A stretch of 15,778 nt of DNA from Syntrophomonas sp. UBA4922. Lineage in GTDB: Bacteria > Bacillota > Syntrophomonadia > Syntrophomonadales > Syntrophomonadaceae. Position numbers and translations under genes: made by a program. The first letter of the stretch is position 1, and each line of letters starts with the position of its first letter. Below, in pieces: positions 5,158 to 12,527 of this stretch. The stretch spans positions 1-15,778 of the forward strand of contig DHBS01000033.1 in assembly GCA_002398825.1 (NCBI GenBank), given 5' to 3'. Below the pieces are notes generated by a model that saw only the letters and a list, made by a program, of their open reading frames with translations, did not search any database and was not told where the DNA came from.

Positions 5158-7088
5158 TTTTCATTGTCTCCTTCTTTAGTAATTGCCACATTTCCCTCCA
5201 CATGCCGTTTTCCCATGAGGTGTCTGGCTTTGCGGTTGGCCACGCTGTCAAATATGATGGAGAAATCATAGTCTTCCGGATAAAGCTCACTGGCGGGCAC
5301 AAAGAGCTTAATGCGCTTGTGATTGACCAGCCTTTTTTGGCCTTTCACCTGTACGCCGATTTCCCCCTTTTCATTGGAACGAGCGTAAACGATACCGATT
5401 TCCTTGCGCGGATAGACAAACACGCTGTCTCCAATGTTGAATTTATCGCGGTGAGACTGTATTTCAGGCTCCGGCTCCTCTTGTTTGACGATCCTGGGCG
5501 GTGTGGCGGCGGCCCGGTTGGGGGTTGAGTTGTTCTGCTGCGCCGCTGACCGATGCTCATCGGTTTTGCTGCCGTAGGCGGCCTGGTGGGCGCGTTGCAG
5601 CATTTGCCGGGGCATCCCCAGTCTTTCCGCAATATGCAGCGCGCAGCTTTCACCGGCTTCCCCGATTTCAAGCTGATAGAGCGGCATCAGGCTTTCCTTG
5701 TCAAAGGTCATGCGGGCGTTTACCAACCCGGGCTTCATGCTCGCATATTCTTTTATCTCCGGGTAGTGGGTGGTAACCACAAACAGGCATCCTTTGGCGC
5801 CGAGCTCATCCAAGATCGCAATGGCCAGCCCCATGCCTTCGGTGGGATCAGTCCCGGAGCCAAGTTCGTCCAGCAAGACCAGGGATTCTTGATCGGCCTG
5901 CTTTAAAATAGCGATGATGTTCCTCATATGCGAGGAAAAGGTGGACAGGTTTTCGGCTATGCTCTGCCCGTCGCCAATGTCGCACAAGACCAGATTGTTC
6001 AGGCAAAAGTCGCTGACTTCATCGGCGGGGACGTGCAGCCCGCTCTGCGCCATCAGAGAGAGCAGCCCCACTGTCTTAAGAGCTACGGTTTTGCCGCCGG
6101 TGTTGGGCCCGGTAATGACCACTCCCTTATTATCCCCGCCGGCCTCAAAGTTCAAGGGCACTGCGGAATCCCGGGAAATCAAGGGATGCCTGGCATTCTC
6201 CATGCGAATCCTTCTGGCGGTGTTCATGCCGACCGGTGATGCTTTCATCAAGATGCTGAGCTTGCCTTTGGCGAAGAGGAAATCGAGTGTTTCCATGGTC
6301 TCGATATTGTGCTTGATCGTTGCAAGATTACCGCTGATCAAGGCCGTCAGCGAGTACAGGATGCGCCTGATTTCGCTGTCCTCTTCAATTTGCAGGGCGT
6401 ATAGCTCCGACTGCAGTCTGCCTACCGATGCAGGCTCGATGAAGCAGGTTCCCCCGGTATTGGACATCTCGATGACTGTGCCCGCGACATCCTTCTTGTG
6501 TTCGCGCTTCACCGGCAGAGTATAGCGGCCGCTTCTCATTGAGACAAAGCTTTCTGAGAACCAGGCTTTGTTTTTTCGCAAGAGGGATTCCAGCTTGGCT
6601 TTGATCTGATCGTTGGTCACAACTATCTGCCTGCGGATATCACCCAGCCGGGCCGATGCCCTGTCATCCACCATGCCGTTTCTTATGCAGCGCTCAATTT
6701 CGTTTTCCAGCTCTGCCAATTCGTCTATCGATCCCCCGTACCAGGCGATATCCGCATCGGTTGCCTCGGCTTTCTTGAGATATCTTTTCATCCTCCGGCA
6801 GGATGCCAGGAAGGACAAAACCTGCATGATCTGCTCGGGCACTAGCATGGCTTCTATGGCGATCAGGTTCATGACCTGGTGCAGTTCCGCCATTGATGAA
6901 AGGGGCGGTGTCCCGATCTGTTCAATAATGCGCCTGGCCTGGGTGGTTTCATCCATCCATAGCTTCACTTGGGCCTCTTTTAATGATGGCGCCAGTTCCC
7001 GGCAGCGGTTTTTGGCGGCCGCGGACAATGCGTTTTCGGCCAGTTTTTCCAGTATTTTATCAAATTCAAGGGCGGTGAAATTATCCAT
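5154..7088 (-). CDS. MutS2-like ATPase without Smr domain
   Basis: A 644-residue member of the MutS2 branch. Order of parts: N-terminal helical clamp/lever region (1-300), ATPase with Walker A GPNTGGKT (327-334), Walker B LVLLDELGSGTD (403-414) and H-loop VVTTHYPEIKEY (438-449). A charged, low-complexity linker follows (505-548), then a KOW-like small barrel (about 549-598: FNIGDSVFVYPRKEIGIVY). It ends RKARHLMGKRHVEGN plus a short tail. Classical MutS2 is about 780 residues with a C-terminal Smr nuclease domain; that domain is absent. Established roles in the family are suppression of recombination and rescue of collided ribosomes. Which applies without Smr is unknown. AGGAGGT precedes the ATG at a normal distance. 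The gene has a long leader. Confidence 0.85.
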   Translation of the reverse strand: MDNFTALEFDKILEKLAENALSAAAKNRCRELAPSLKEAQVKLWMDETTQARRIIEQIGTPPLSSMAELHQVMNLIAIEAMLVPEQIMQVLSFLASCRRMKRYLKKAEATDADIAWYGGSIDELAELENEIERCIRNGMVDDRASARLGDIRRQIVVTNDQIKAKLESLLRKNKAWFSESFVSMRSGRYTLPVKREHKKDVAGTVIEMSNTGGTCFIEPASVGRLQSELYALQIEEDSEIRRILYSLTALISGNLATIKHNIETMETLDFLFAKGKLSILMKASPVGMNTARRIRMENARHPLISRDSAVPLNFEAGGDNKGVVITGPNTGGKTVALKTVGLLSLMAQSGLHVPADEVSDFCLNNLVLCDIGDGQSIAENLSTFSSHMRNIIAILKQADQESLVLLDELGSGTDPTEGMGLAIAILDELGAKGCLFVVTTHYPEIKEYASMKPGLVNARMTFDKESLMPLYQLEIGEAGESCALHIAERLGMPRQMLQRAHQAAYGSKTDEHRSAAQQNNSTPNRAAATPPRIVKQEEPEPEIQSHRDKFNIGDSVFVYPRKEIGIVYARSNEKGEIGVQVKGQKRLVNHKRIKLFVPASELYPEDYDFSIIFDSVANRKARHLMGKRHVEGNVAITKEGDNEK

Positions 7089-7112
7089 TGGGACCTCCTC
7101 ATAAAAATGAAA

Positions 7113-7162
7113 TGCCCGCCAGAGATAGCAAACCTGTAATAGTCAGAATGCTCCCTGCGGGC
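7113..7162 (-). repeat. inverted repeat just upstream of the mutS2-like ribosome-binding site
   Basis: GCCCGC (7113-7118) pairs with GCGGGC (7157-7162), extended by CAG/CTG across a one-base bulge. It ends about 15 bases before the AGGAGG of the MutS2-like gene. It lacks a T run, so it is not a terminator. It could influence ribosome access or be the end of an attenuator structure. Confidence 0.35.
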
Positions 7163-7320
7163 CAAAACCTCAATATACAAAAACTGCGCGGCAAGCACAC
7201 CTCGCCACGCATCTATTATTATCTAAACATAGATTGAAGCAGTCTGTCAGGTATGTTTTTCAAAAGGGCAGCACAAAATAAGGGAAATAACCCGCCATGC
7301 AGCGCCTTTTGCAACTATAT

Positions 7321-7356
7321 CTAGTTGAGAACCACCATAACAGACAGAACGGACAT
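7321..7356 (-). CDS. candidate 11-residue leader peptide
   Basis: About 25 bases after the predicted transcription start, AAAAGGTGG lies 7 bases before an ATG opening an 11-codon frame, MSVLSVMVVLN, ending in TAG. The stop codon sits inside a perfect hairpin, CAACTA/TAGTTG with a GATA loop (7327-7312). A good ribosome site, a very short valine/leucine-rich peptide and an overlapping hairpin in a 300-base leader are the features of a translation-dependent attenuator. There is no direct evidence that it is translated. Confidence 0.35.
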   Translation of the reverse strand: MSVLSVMVVLN

Positions 7357-7387
7357 CAACACGCCACCTTTTAATAATATACGTTAT

Positions 7388-7417
7388 CAGCATAAAACCA
7401 TTTTATGCTGTTGTCAA
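7388..7417 (-). promoter_or_regulatory. promoter overlapping a palindrome, probably for the mutS2-like gene
   Basis: On the minus strand a perfect TTGACA (7417-7412) is followed after 17 bases by TATGCT (7394-7389, four of six matches to TATAAT). A perfect 10-base inverted repeat, CAGCATAAAA and TTTTATGCTG separated by three bases (7388-7410), covers the spacer and the -10. This placement suggests an operator for a dimeric repressor. Transcription would begin near 7382 and give a leader of about 295 bases before the MutS2-like ATG. Confidence 0.55.
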
Positions 7418-7499
7418 TAGAACTGGATCCCGACTGACAGTATCGACCTTTTGTCGCCGGAATTAAGTTTCCCCGCCCTCAACAGAAGCATTGACCCCA

Positions 7500-7535
7500 G
7501 TTGGAAAGCAGAGCGGCGTCTTAATGTTTTCCAAC
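7500..7535. repeat. inverted repeat upstream of the exporter operon
   Basis: GTTGGAAA (7500-7507) and TTTCCAAC (7528-7535) form a perfect 8-base inverted repeat with a 20-base spacer. It lies between the divergent MutS2-like and exporter promoters. It may be an operator or an RNA hairpin, and it is too far from the TATAAT at 7631 to block RNA polymerase directly. Confidence 0.3.
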
Positions 7536-7630
7536 CGGTTTCCCGGCAGTATGATCGCAACCGGCCAAAGCCCCTTCACATTTCAATATGTGCAAAAAAG
7601 GAACCTCTCCATTTGGCAGGGTTGTGTTAG

Positions 7631-7636
7631 TATAAT
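7631..7636 (+). promoter_or_regulatory. possible -10 element of the exporter operon
   Basis: A perfect TATAAT lies 53 bases before the ATG of the membrane-fusion protein gene. The only good -35 nearby, TTGGCA (7613-7618), is 12 bases away, too close for a standard promoter. The hexamer at the proper spacing is poor. An activator-dependent or short-spacer promoter is possible. Confidence 0.35.
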
Positions 7637-7688
7637 CACAGCAAGAAATATAGTTAATGTTATTGACCAATAACTGGAAGAGCACGCT

Positions 7689-8894
7689 ATGAAATTCACC
7701 GGACAACCTAAAAAAGCCGTCATTTACGGAGCGGTTATTCTGCTATTGGCTTGGGCAGCCTACCATGCCTTGAGCCCGGCCAGGGTTCCGGCTTATGTAG
7801 TGGTAAAACAGGACTACGTTCCCTCATTACTGCTGAGCGGAGAGGTCATCGCCGAGGGGAGCACCCTGCTGTCCAGCCTGAGTTCAGGCAAGGTGATCGA
7901 TTGTCCCGTCGCCGTCGGCGCTAAAGTGCAAAAGGGACAATTGCTGGTGCAAATCGACGATTCACAGGCGCGTGTGAATAAAGACCGGGCTGCCGCCGCC
8001 ATGCAGCTGGCCAGTTTGCAGCTGCAAAAATCCGCCACCGTCACTTACGAAGAAGCCCGGGCTAGCAGCGTTCAGGCCGACCTGGCCCTGGAACAGGCCC
8101 AACAGGAGTTGCAGCGTATTCAAGTTCTGGCTGAAGCCGGAGCGGTCAGCCGTGCGGAGTTGGAACAAGCCCGGCGCAATCACACTGTGAGCCGGGAACT
8201 GGCCCGTTCCGCCCGGGCCGCCATGGAGGCCCTGCAGCAGAGCGGCTCCAGTATCGCCATTCTTCAGGCCGAGTTGCAGCAGCGCCAATTAGACCTGGCC
8301 GAGAAAGAACTGTTGCTGGAGCAGTTCAGAATCCTGGCCCCGGCGGACGGATCGCTGTTGGATTTATATGTTCGCCCCGGGGAATTGGTTTCAGCCGGAA
8401 ATAAAATTGCTTTATTAGCCGCCGGAGATGGATTGAGGATAAAAATCCAGCCAGATCAGCGTTATGCTGAAATGGCTGCATTGGGTAATCAAGCTCAGGT
8501 ATGGCTGAGCAATGCGGCCGCTGCTAAATGGGAGGCCGAGGTGGTCTATGTAGAGCCCAGCGGTAATGCTGAACAAGGCTCTTTCACAGCTGAATTGGGG
8601 TTTTCCGGTCAGCTGCCCCCGCTGTATCCGGGACAATTGCTGTCGGTGCAGCTGTTCGGTCCGCTGCAAGAAGGAGCCATCCTCCTGCCGGACAGCTATT
8701 TGACGGTGGAGAACGGGCAAAACGGGGTATGGCTGGCCATAGACAACCGGGCTCATTTTACTCCGCTTCAGACCGGTTTGAGAACCGAAGCCGGGATTGT
8801 GATTACCGAGGGACTTAAAGAGGGTGATCTGGTTTTGCAACCGGCTGATTTGAAGGAAAACATGAAATTGTCCCCACAGCAGGGAACGGTATAG
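7689..8894 (+). CDS. membrane-fusion (periplasmic adaptor) subunit of an ABC exporter
   Basis: A 401-residue HlyD/MacA-type adaptor. It has one N-terminal membrane segment (about 9-26) and a first half lipoyl domain around SGKVIDCPVAVGAKVQKGQL. A long alpha-helical hairpin of Ala/Gln/Glu-rich coiled coil follows (about 95-200, with QRIQVLAEAGAVSRAELEQA at the turn), then the second lipoyl half (FRILAPADGSLLDLYVRPGE) and a beta-barrel/membrane-proximal region to the end. In Gram-positive bacteria such proteins (for example YknX) work with MacB-like permeases to export peptides or toxic compounds, or to form a cap on the transporter. GGAAGAG lies about 6 bases before the ATG. The permease gene starts three bases after its stop, so the three genes form one operon. 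Substrate is not inferable. Confidence 0.85.
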   Translation: MKFTGQPKKAVIYGAVILLLAWAAYHALSPARVPAYVVVKQDYVPSLLLSGEVIAEGSTLLSSLSSGKVIDCPVAVGAKVQKGQLLVQIDDSQARVNKDRAAAAMQLASLQLQKSATVTYEEARASSVQADLALEQAQQELQRIQVLAEAGAVSRAELEQARRNHTVSRELARSARAAMEALQQSGSSIAILQAELQQRQLDLAEKELLLEQFRILAPADGSLLDLYVRPGELVSAGNKIALLAAGDGLRIKIQPDQRYAEMAALGNQAQVWLSNAAAAKWEAEVVYVEPSGNAEQGSFTAELGFSGQLPPLYPGQLLSVQLFGPLQEGAILLPDSYLTVENGQNGVWLAIDNRAHFTPLQTGLRTEAGIVITEGLKEGDLVLQPADLKENMKLSPQQGTV

Positions 8895-8897
8895 GCT

Positions 8898-10115
8898 ATG
8901 AAAAGCAGTTTTTGGTTTGAAATCAGTTTGGCCCGGCGCTTCCTGGAGGAGAACAAAGCTCAAACCATGTTGATCGTTTTGGGCATAGCCATCGGGGTGG
9001 CGGTGATGGTGTTTTTAAGCGCCCTGATAGACGGCCTGCAGGCCAATCTTATCCAGAAAACCGTGGGCAGATCGGCTCACCTGGTGGTCGGCAGCGCTGA
9101 TTATGGGGCGGCCAACGCCAGCCGGGCCCGGGCAGAGCACCGGGTTTTGCTGCAGGATAATACCCAACAGAACGTAGCCCCCATGGTGGAATGGCGCAAT
9201 GTGAGCGCTGCCCTGGCTGCCGACAGCCGTATTGAAACCGTGCTGCCGGTGGTGGAAGGCTCGGGATTGATCCGGCGCGGTCAGGCCGATTGCGCCATTG
9301 TTCTGCGCGGCTTTGATCTGCAGCGGGGCGACCGCATCTATGATCTCAGCAATTCCATTATTGCAGGGAGCCGGAATGCGCCTGACGGGGCTGTGCTGAT
9401 TGGCAAAGATCTGGCTGAAGATCTGGGCATAACCGCCGGTGACCCCATACAGCTCGAACTGTCCGGCCGGGAAGCTCTAAGCATATTAGTTGACGGCGTT
9501 TTTGACCTGGGAATGAGTGCCGCCAATCAACGCTGGCTGGTCATGGATCAACGCCAGGCGGCGGCCCTTCTGGGTACCGGGGATCGAATCACTTCCATAG
9601 AAATACAGGTGAAGCAGGTTTTTGAGGCGGAAAAGCTGGCCCGGGAATGGGAGACGCATCTGCCGGGATATGAAATAGAAAGCTGGCAGGAGAGCAATGC
9701 CTCGATGCTGTCGGCTTTGAGCAGCCAGAGCAGTTCCAGTTATACCATTCAATTTTTTGTGCTTTTAGCCGTTACTTTGGGGGTAGCCTCGGTGCTGGCC
9801 ATCAGTGCGGTACAGAAATCCAAACAGATCGGGATCTTAAAAGCGATGGGAATCCGCACCAGCAGTGTGGCCCGGGTATTTGTGTTTCAGGGTATGACTC
9901 TGGGTCTATTGGGAATATTATTGGGCTTCGGCTTGGGCCTGGCCATGAGCAAGGCTTTTATTATTTTTGCCCGACAGGATTACACCTTACTTATGAAACC
10001 GCTCACTTCCGCGATAATAATACTGACCACCATGGTGGCAGCTACATTATCAGCCTATCTGCCCGCACGCAAGGTTGCTCAGATCAATCCCATCGAGGTG
10101 ATCCGCAATGGCTGA
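8898..10115 (+). CDS. MacB/LolC-type ABC transporter permease (FtsX-like)
   Basis: A 405-residue permease with the four-helix type VII topology. Membrane helix 1 is near residues 20-42 (MLIVLGIAIGVAVMVFLSAL). A large extracytoplasmic domain follows (about 45-275, including VLPVVEGSGLIRRG and VLIGKDLAEDLGITAGDPI). Three C-terminal helices come next: about 285-308, 330-352 and 370-390. Between helices 2 and 3 lies the coupling segment KSKQIGILKAMGIRTSSVARVF, characteristic of FtsX/MacB/LolC permeases, and the end PARKVAQINPIEVIRNG is also typical. Such proteins are mechanotransmitters, not channels, and usually extrude substrates through the adaptor. Its last codons overlap the start of the ATPase gene by eight bases. 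Confidence 0.87.
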   Translation: MKSSFWFEISLARRFLEENKAQTMLIVLGIAIGVAVMVFLSALIDGLQANLIQKTVGRSAHLVVGSADYGAANASRARAEHRVLLQDNTQQNVAPMVEWRNVSAALAADSRIETVLPVVEGSGLIRRGQADCAIVLRGFDLQRGDRIYDLSNSIIAGSRNAPDGAVLIGKDLAEDLGITAGDPIQLELSGREALSILVDGVFDLGMSAANQRWLVMDQRQAAALLGTGDRITSIEIQVKQVFEAEKLAREWETHLPGYEIESWQESNASMLSALSSQSSSSYTIQFFVLLAVTLGVASVLAISAVQKSKQIGILKAMGIRTSSVARVFVFQGMTLGLLGILLGFGLGLAMSKAFIIFARQDYTLLMKPLTSAIIILTTMVAATLSAYLPARKVAQINPIEVIRNG

Positions 10116-10782
10116 GGTATTGATTAAGGCCCGCGGTATCGTCAAGGACTTCGGTGAAACGGTCAAGACCCGGGTTCTGTTTGGCATTGATCTGGAAGTC
10201 CGGGCCGGTGAGTTCGCTTCCTTGATCGGAGCTTCCGGTTCCGGTAAAAGCACTTTGCTAAATATTATCGGCGGGCTGGACCGGCCCACTGCAGGTCAGG
10301 TTATCATTGACGGAACTGACTTGGGAAGTCTGGATGATGACGGGCTGGCCCTTTTTCGCAATCAGACCATGGGCTTTATTTTCCAATCTCATTTTTTGCT
10401 GCCGCAGTTCACCGTGCTGGAAAATGTTTTGATTCCTTATCTGATTTATGCCGGCCGGGCCACGCCTGCGGCGGAAAAACGGGCCCTGGAGCTGCTGGAC
10501 AGAGTTGGGTTGAATCATCGCCGCGACCAACGGGCCAATGCCATCTCCGGCGGTGAACAACAGCGGGCCGCCATCGCCCGGGCCTTGATCAATCAGCCCC
10601 AGATGATTCTGGCCGATGAGCCTACCGGCAACCTGGACACCAGCAACACCGAAAAAGTATTTGCAATGTTGCGGGAAATCAACCTGGATTTGGGCGCCAG
10701 TTTCATCATGGTAACCCATGATCGAAGTCTGGCGGCCCGCACCGACCGCGTATTAGAAATGAGCGATGGCATGATCATCTGA
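10108..10782 (+). CDS. LolD/MacB-type ABC transporter ATPase
   Basis: A 224-residue single-domain ATPase of the LolD/MacB class. Walker A is GASGSGKST (about 43-51), the signature ISGGEQQRAAIARAL (about 146-160), Walker B MILADEPTGNLD (about 169-180) and the switch histidine is in VTHD. The ADEPTGNLD sequence is diagnostic of the class. It should energise the adjacent FtsX-like permease and its membrane-fusion protein as one exporter. Its ATG lies inside the end of the permease gene (8-base overlap), showing tight coupling. No gene follows in the operon. Confidence 0.92.
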   Translation: MAEVLIKARGIVKDFGETVKTRVLFGIDLEVRAGEFASLIGASGSGKSTLLNIIGGLDRPTAGQVIIDGTDLGSLDDDGLALFRNQTMGFIFQSHFLLPQFTVLENVLIPYLIYAGRATPAAEKRALELLDRVGLNHRRDQRANAISGGEQQRAAIARALINQPQMILADEPTGNLDTSNTEKVFAMLREINLDLGASFIMVTHDRSLAARTDRVLEMSDGMII

Positions 10783-11161
10783 AAACCTGTCAACCAGGCC
10801 TGATGATATCGGGAAGCAGTTTCTGCCATACCATCTTGAGGAAATAGCAAGGGCGAAAACCAAGGCGTCCTGAAGACCTCGCACCGCCATTTTGTTACTG
10901 CAGCAACATCCTTTCTTCGACATATAATTACATATTTCCCTAATGTAATTTGCTTTACCTACGATAATAGGATATGAGAGTCAATTATACCATCCTTGAC
11001 ATTTGATGTTGATATCATCCTTGCGGGACTGGACAGCCAGGGCCGGCAGCAGCCGTTACGGGAACTGTGAATGAAGGGGTATATAATGCGCAGCGGCAGT
11101 CTCAAAAATACCAACCAACGCAGTTTATCGCAGCAATTAAACGAAATTGGAGGTAATAGAT
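10783..11161. other. non-coding region between exporter and chemoreceptor-like gene
   Basis: No gene is supported. No strong terminator is visible after the exporter operon. A TTGACA (10996-11001) has no -10 at standard spacing. A TATAAT (11082-11087) lies about 75 bases before the next start but has no good -35. A perfect inverted repeat at 10926-10950 is listed separately. A 35-codon frame at 11086-11193 overlaps the next gene's start and is not supported by composition. Confidence 0.4.
10926..10950. repeat. 25-base inverted repeat, operator-like
   Basis: AATTACAT (10926-10933) and ATGTAATT (10943-10950) are a perfect 8-base inverted repeat with a 9-base spacer, AT-rich and without a following T run. 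Size and symmetry fit a binding site for a dimeric transcription factor. It lies midway between the exporter operon and the chemoreceptor-like gene. Confidence 0.4.
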
Positions 11162-12304
11162 TTGGTAGGCAAAGCAGCAGTAGACGGATTTAAAGAGATC
11201 GCACCCGTTTTGGTGGATTTGATACCTAGAGGGGCGGTCATCGTTGTAACCGACCTGGACAAGATTGTTTGGAAAACCACAGCCAAAGCTTTAAATTTGC
11301 CCGGCATTAAGGTAGGCGACCGTCTTGACAGTCACGGGGGTTGGATTCGTGCCATAAATGAAAGGCAAGTTACCATAGAGAAGGTTGACCGCGCCGTATA
11401 CGGCATACGCCTGGTATTTGCCAGTTACCCGATTATAGACGGGGATACTGTCAGTGGCGTCTTAAGCATCGGTGTAACCAGAGTGGATCCTATTGCCTTC
11501 GCGTTTAAAGACTTTGCGCCTTTGATTGTAAATATGTACCCGGAAGGCTCATTCCTTTACATGACCAATTTAGAAAGCGTGGCTATCTGTCAGGGTTCTG
11601 AAAAATTCGATATACCGGATATACAGAAGGGCGACCCCATTACCGATGATATGATAGCCCGCCAGGTTTTAAGCACTAAAAAGATGGCCATGCGGGAAAC
11701 CACCGTAAACGGGGTGCCGGTCCTGGCTATCAATTATCCCTGTTTCGATACTGAAGATCCCACTCAACTGGTGGCCACTTTTGGAATCTATCTGCCCCGG
11801 CAAAACGCGGTAAACCTGCGCACTATGGCGCAGAACCTCAATCAGAGCATGAGCGAAATTTCCGCAGTGGTGCAGGAGCTGGCCGCGGCGGCGTCGCAGA
11901 TTACCGCCAATGAGCAGGAATTGAACAATAATATTGCGGAAATATACCAGGTGTCCGAACAGATTAACGAGGTAATGGGATTTATCAAGCAGATAGCCGA
12001 CGAGACCAAGATGCTGGGCTTAAATGCCGCCATAGAAGCGGCCCGGGCCGGAGATGTGGGGAGGGGCTTCGGCGTGGTGGCCGAGGAAATCCGCAAATTG
12101 TCTGATGAATCCAAAGGCACCGTGCAAAAGGTCAAAGTATTGACCGACCGAATCAAGGAAACTTTGGAAAAAGCCAATAGCGGCAGTAAACAAACCCTGT
12201 GCTCCAGTGAAGAGCAGGCCGCCGCCACCGAAGAAATGAGCGCCAGCATTGAGGAAATCGCCAGTATGGCTGAACAATTGGAGGGCATGGCACGCTCCAT
12301 GTAA
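11162..12304 (+). CDS. soluble methyl-accepting-type signalling protein with duplicated sensor
   Basis: A 380-residue protein without membrane segments or signal peptide. The C-terminal half is a chemoreceptor signalling helix pair: the hairpin tip region IKQIADETKMLGLNAAIEAA (275-294) and GRGFGVVAEEIRKLSDES (300-317) matches the protein-interaction core that contacts CheA/CheW. The helical arms are short. The N-terminal half is an internal duplication: FKEIAPVLVDLIPRGA at 10-25 matches FKDFAPLIVNMYPEGS at 115-130. LPGIKVGD at 46-53 and IPDIQKGD at 151-158 are equally spaced from them. It is probably a cytosolic sensor using PAS/Cache-like domains; the ligand is unknown. I choose TTG at 11162 because GGAGG sits 8 bases upstream; the longer open frame starts inside that site. 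A terminator follows the gene. Confidence 0.82.
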   Translation: MVGKAAVDGFKEIAPVLVDLIPRGAVIVVTDLDKIVWKTTAKALNLPGIKVGDRLDSHGGWIRAINERQVTIEKVDRAVYGIRLVFASYPIIDGDTVSGVLSIGVTRVDPIAFAFKDFAPLIVNMYPEGSFLYMTNLESVAICQGSEKFDIPDIQKGDPITDDMIARQVLSTKKMAMRETTVNGVPVLAINYPCFDTEDPTQLVATFGIYLPRQNAVNLRTMAQNLNQSMSEISAVVQELAAAASQITANEQELNNNIAEIYQVSEQINEVMGFIKQIADETKMLGLNAAIEAARAGDVGRGFGVVAEEIRKLSDESKGTVQKVKVLTDRIKETLEKANSGSKQTLCSSEEQAAATEEMSASIEEIASMAEQLEGMARSM

Positions 12305-12325
12305 AAATCAGGGCCGTCCCCCATT

Positions 12326-12390
12326 GTCCGCGGGGAATGTCGTTGGCTGTCTTAAAAAGGTTTACATCCGGCGCGGACTATGCTATTTTT
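12326..12390 (+). terminator. terminator of the chemoreceptor-like gene
   Basis: GTCCGCG (12326-12332) pairs perfectly with CGCGGAC (12372-12378), and the stem can be continued by GGGAATGT with ACATCC across small bulges. TATGCTATTTTT follows directly. It begins about 20 bases after the stop at 12304, as expected for an intrinsic terminator, though the loop is long. Confidence 0.5.
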
Positions 12391-12455
12391 ATTGTGTAAT
12401 GGAACCAAGAAGGTTTCGTCTCTGCAGTTGTCTGGATACATAAAGGCCACGGAAG

Positions 12456-12461
12456 TATAAT
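12456..12461 (+). promoter_or_regulatory. possible -10 element of the nik operon
   Basis: A perfect TATAAT lies about 15 bases before the terminator-like hairpin at 12476. No convincing -35 is found at 16-18 bases. The -10 overlaps an imperfect palindrome (TATAATTTCGATCATATA) that could bind a repressor. If used, the transcript would begin almost at the hairpin. Confidence 0.35.
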
Positions 12462-12475
12462 TTCGATCATATAAC

Positions 12476-12527
12476 CGACCCATGAAGGGACCAGTCTATG
12501 AGAAACCCTTTATGGGTCGTTTTATTT
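12476..12527 (+). terminator. intrinsic terminator directly before nikMN (candidate attenuator)
   Basis: CGACCCATGAAGGG (12476-12489) pairs with CCCTTTATGGGTCG (12506-12519) over 14 base pairs with a single G-U pair. TTTTATTT follows at once. Only the ribosome-binding site GGAAAGGAG and 8 bases separate it from the nikMN ATG. Position and strength suggest transcription attenuation of the metal importer. I could not match the leader upstream to a cobalamin or NiCo riboswitch. Confidence 0.7.

Noticed and set aside
5501..6525. Long plus-strand ORFs inside the mutS2-like gene
   Set aside because: They are antisense frames created by the codon bias of a strongly supported gene on the other strand.
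7163..7382. T-box leader upstream of the mutS2-like gene
   Set aside because: The long leader and AAAGGTGG raised the idea, but the T-box sequence (GGGTGGNACCGCG-like) and a following terminator are absent.
11086..11193. A 35-codon ORF with AAGGGG before its ATG, overlapping the chemoreceptor-like start
   Set aside because: Composition (Ser, Arg, Asn, Gln) is not protein-like, and its second half reads the GGAGG and start region of the real gene out of frame.
12391..12475. Cobalamin or NiCo riboswitch upstream of nikMN
   Set aside because: GGCCACGG near 12443 recalled a B12-type motif, but no B12 box or NiCo core sequence is present and the leader is too short for a cobalamin aptamer.
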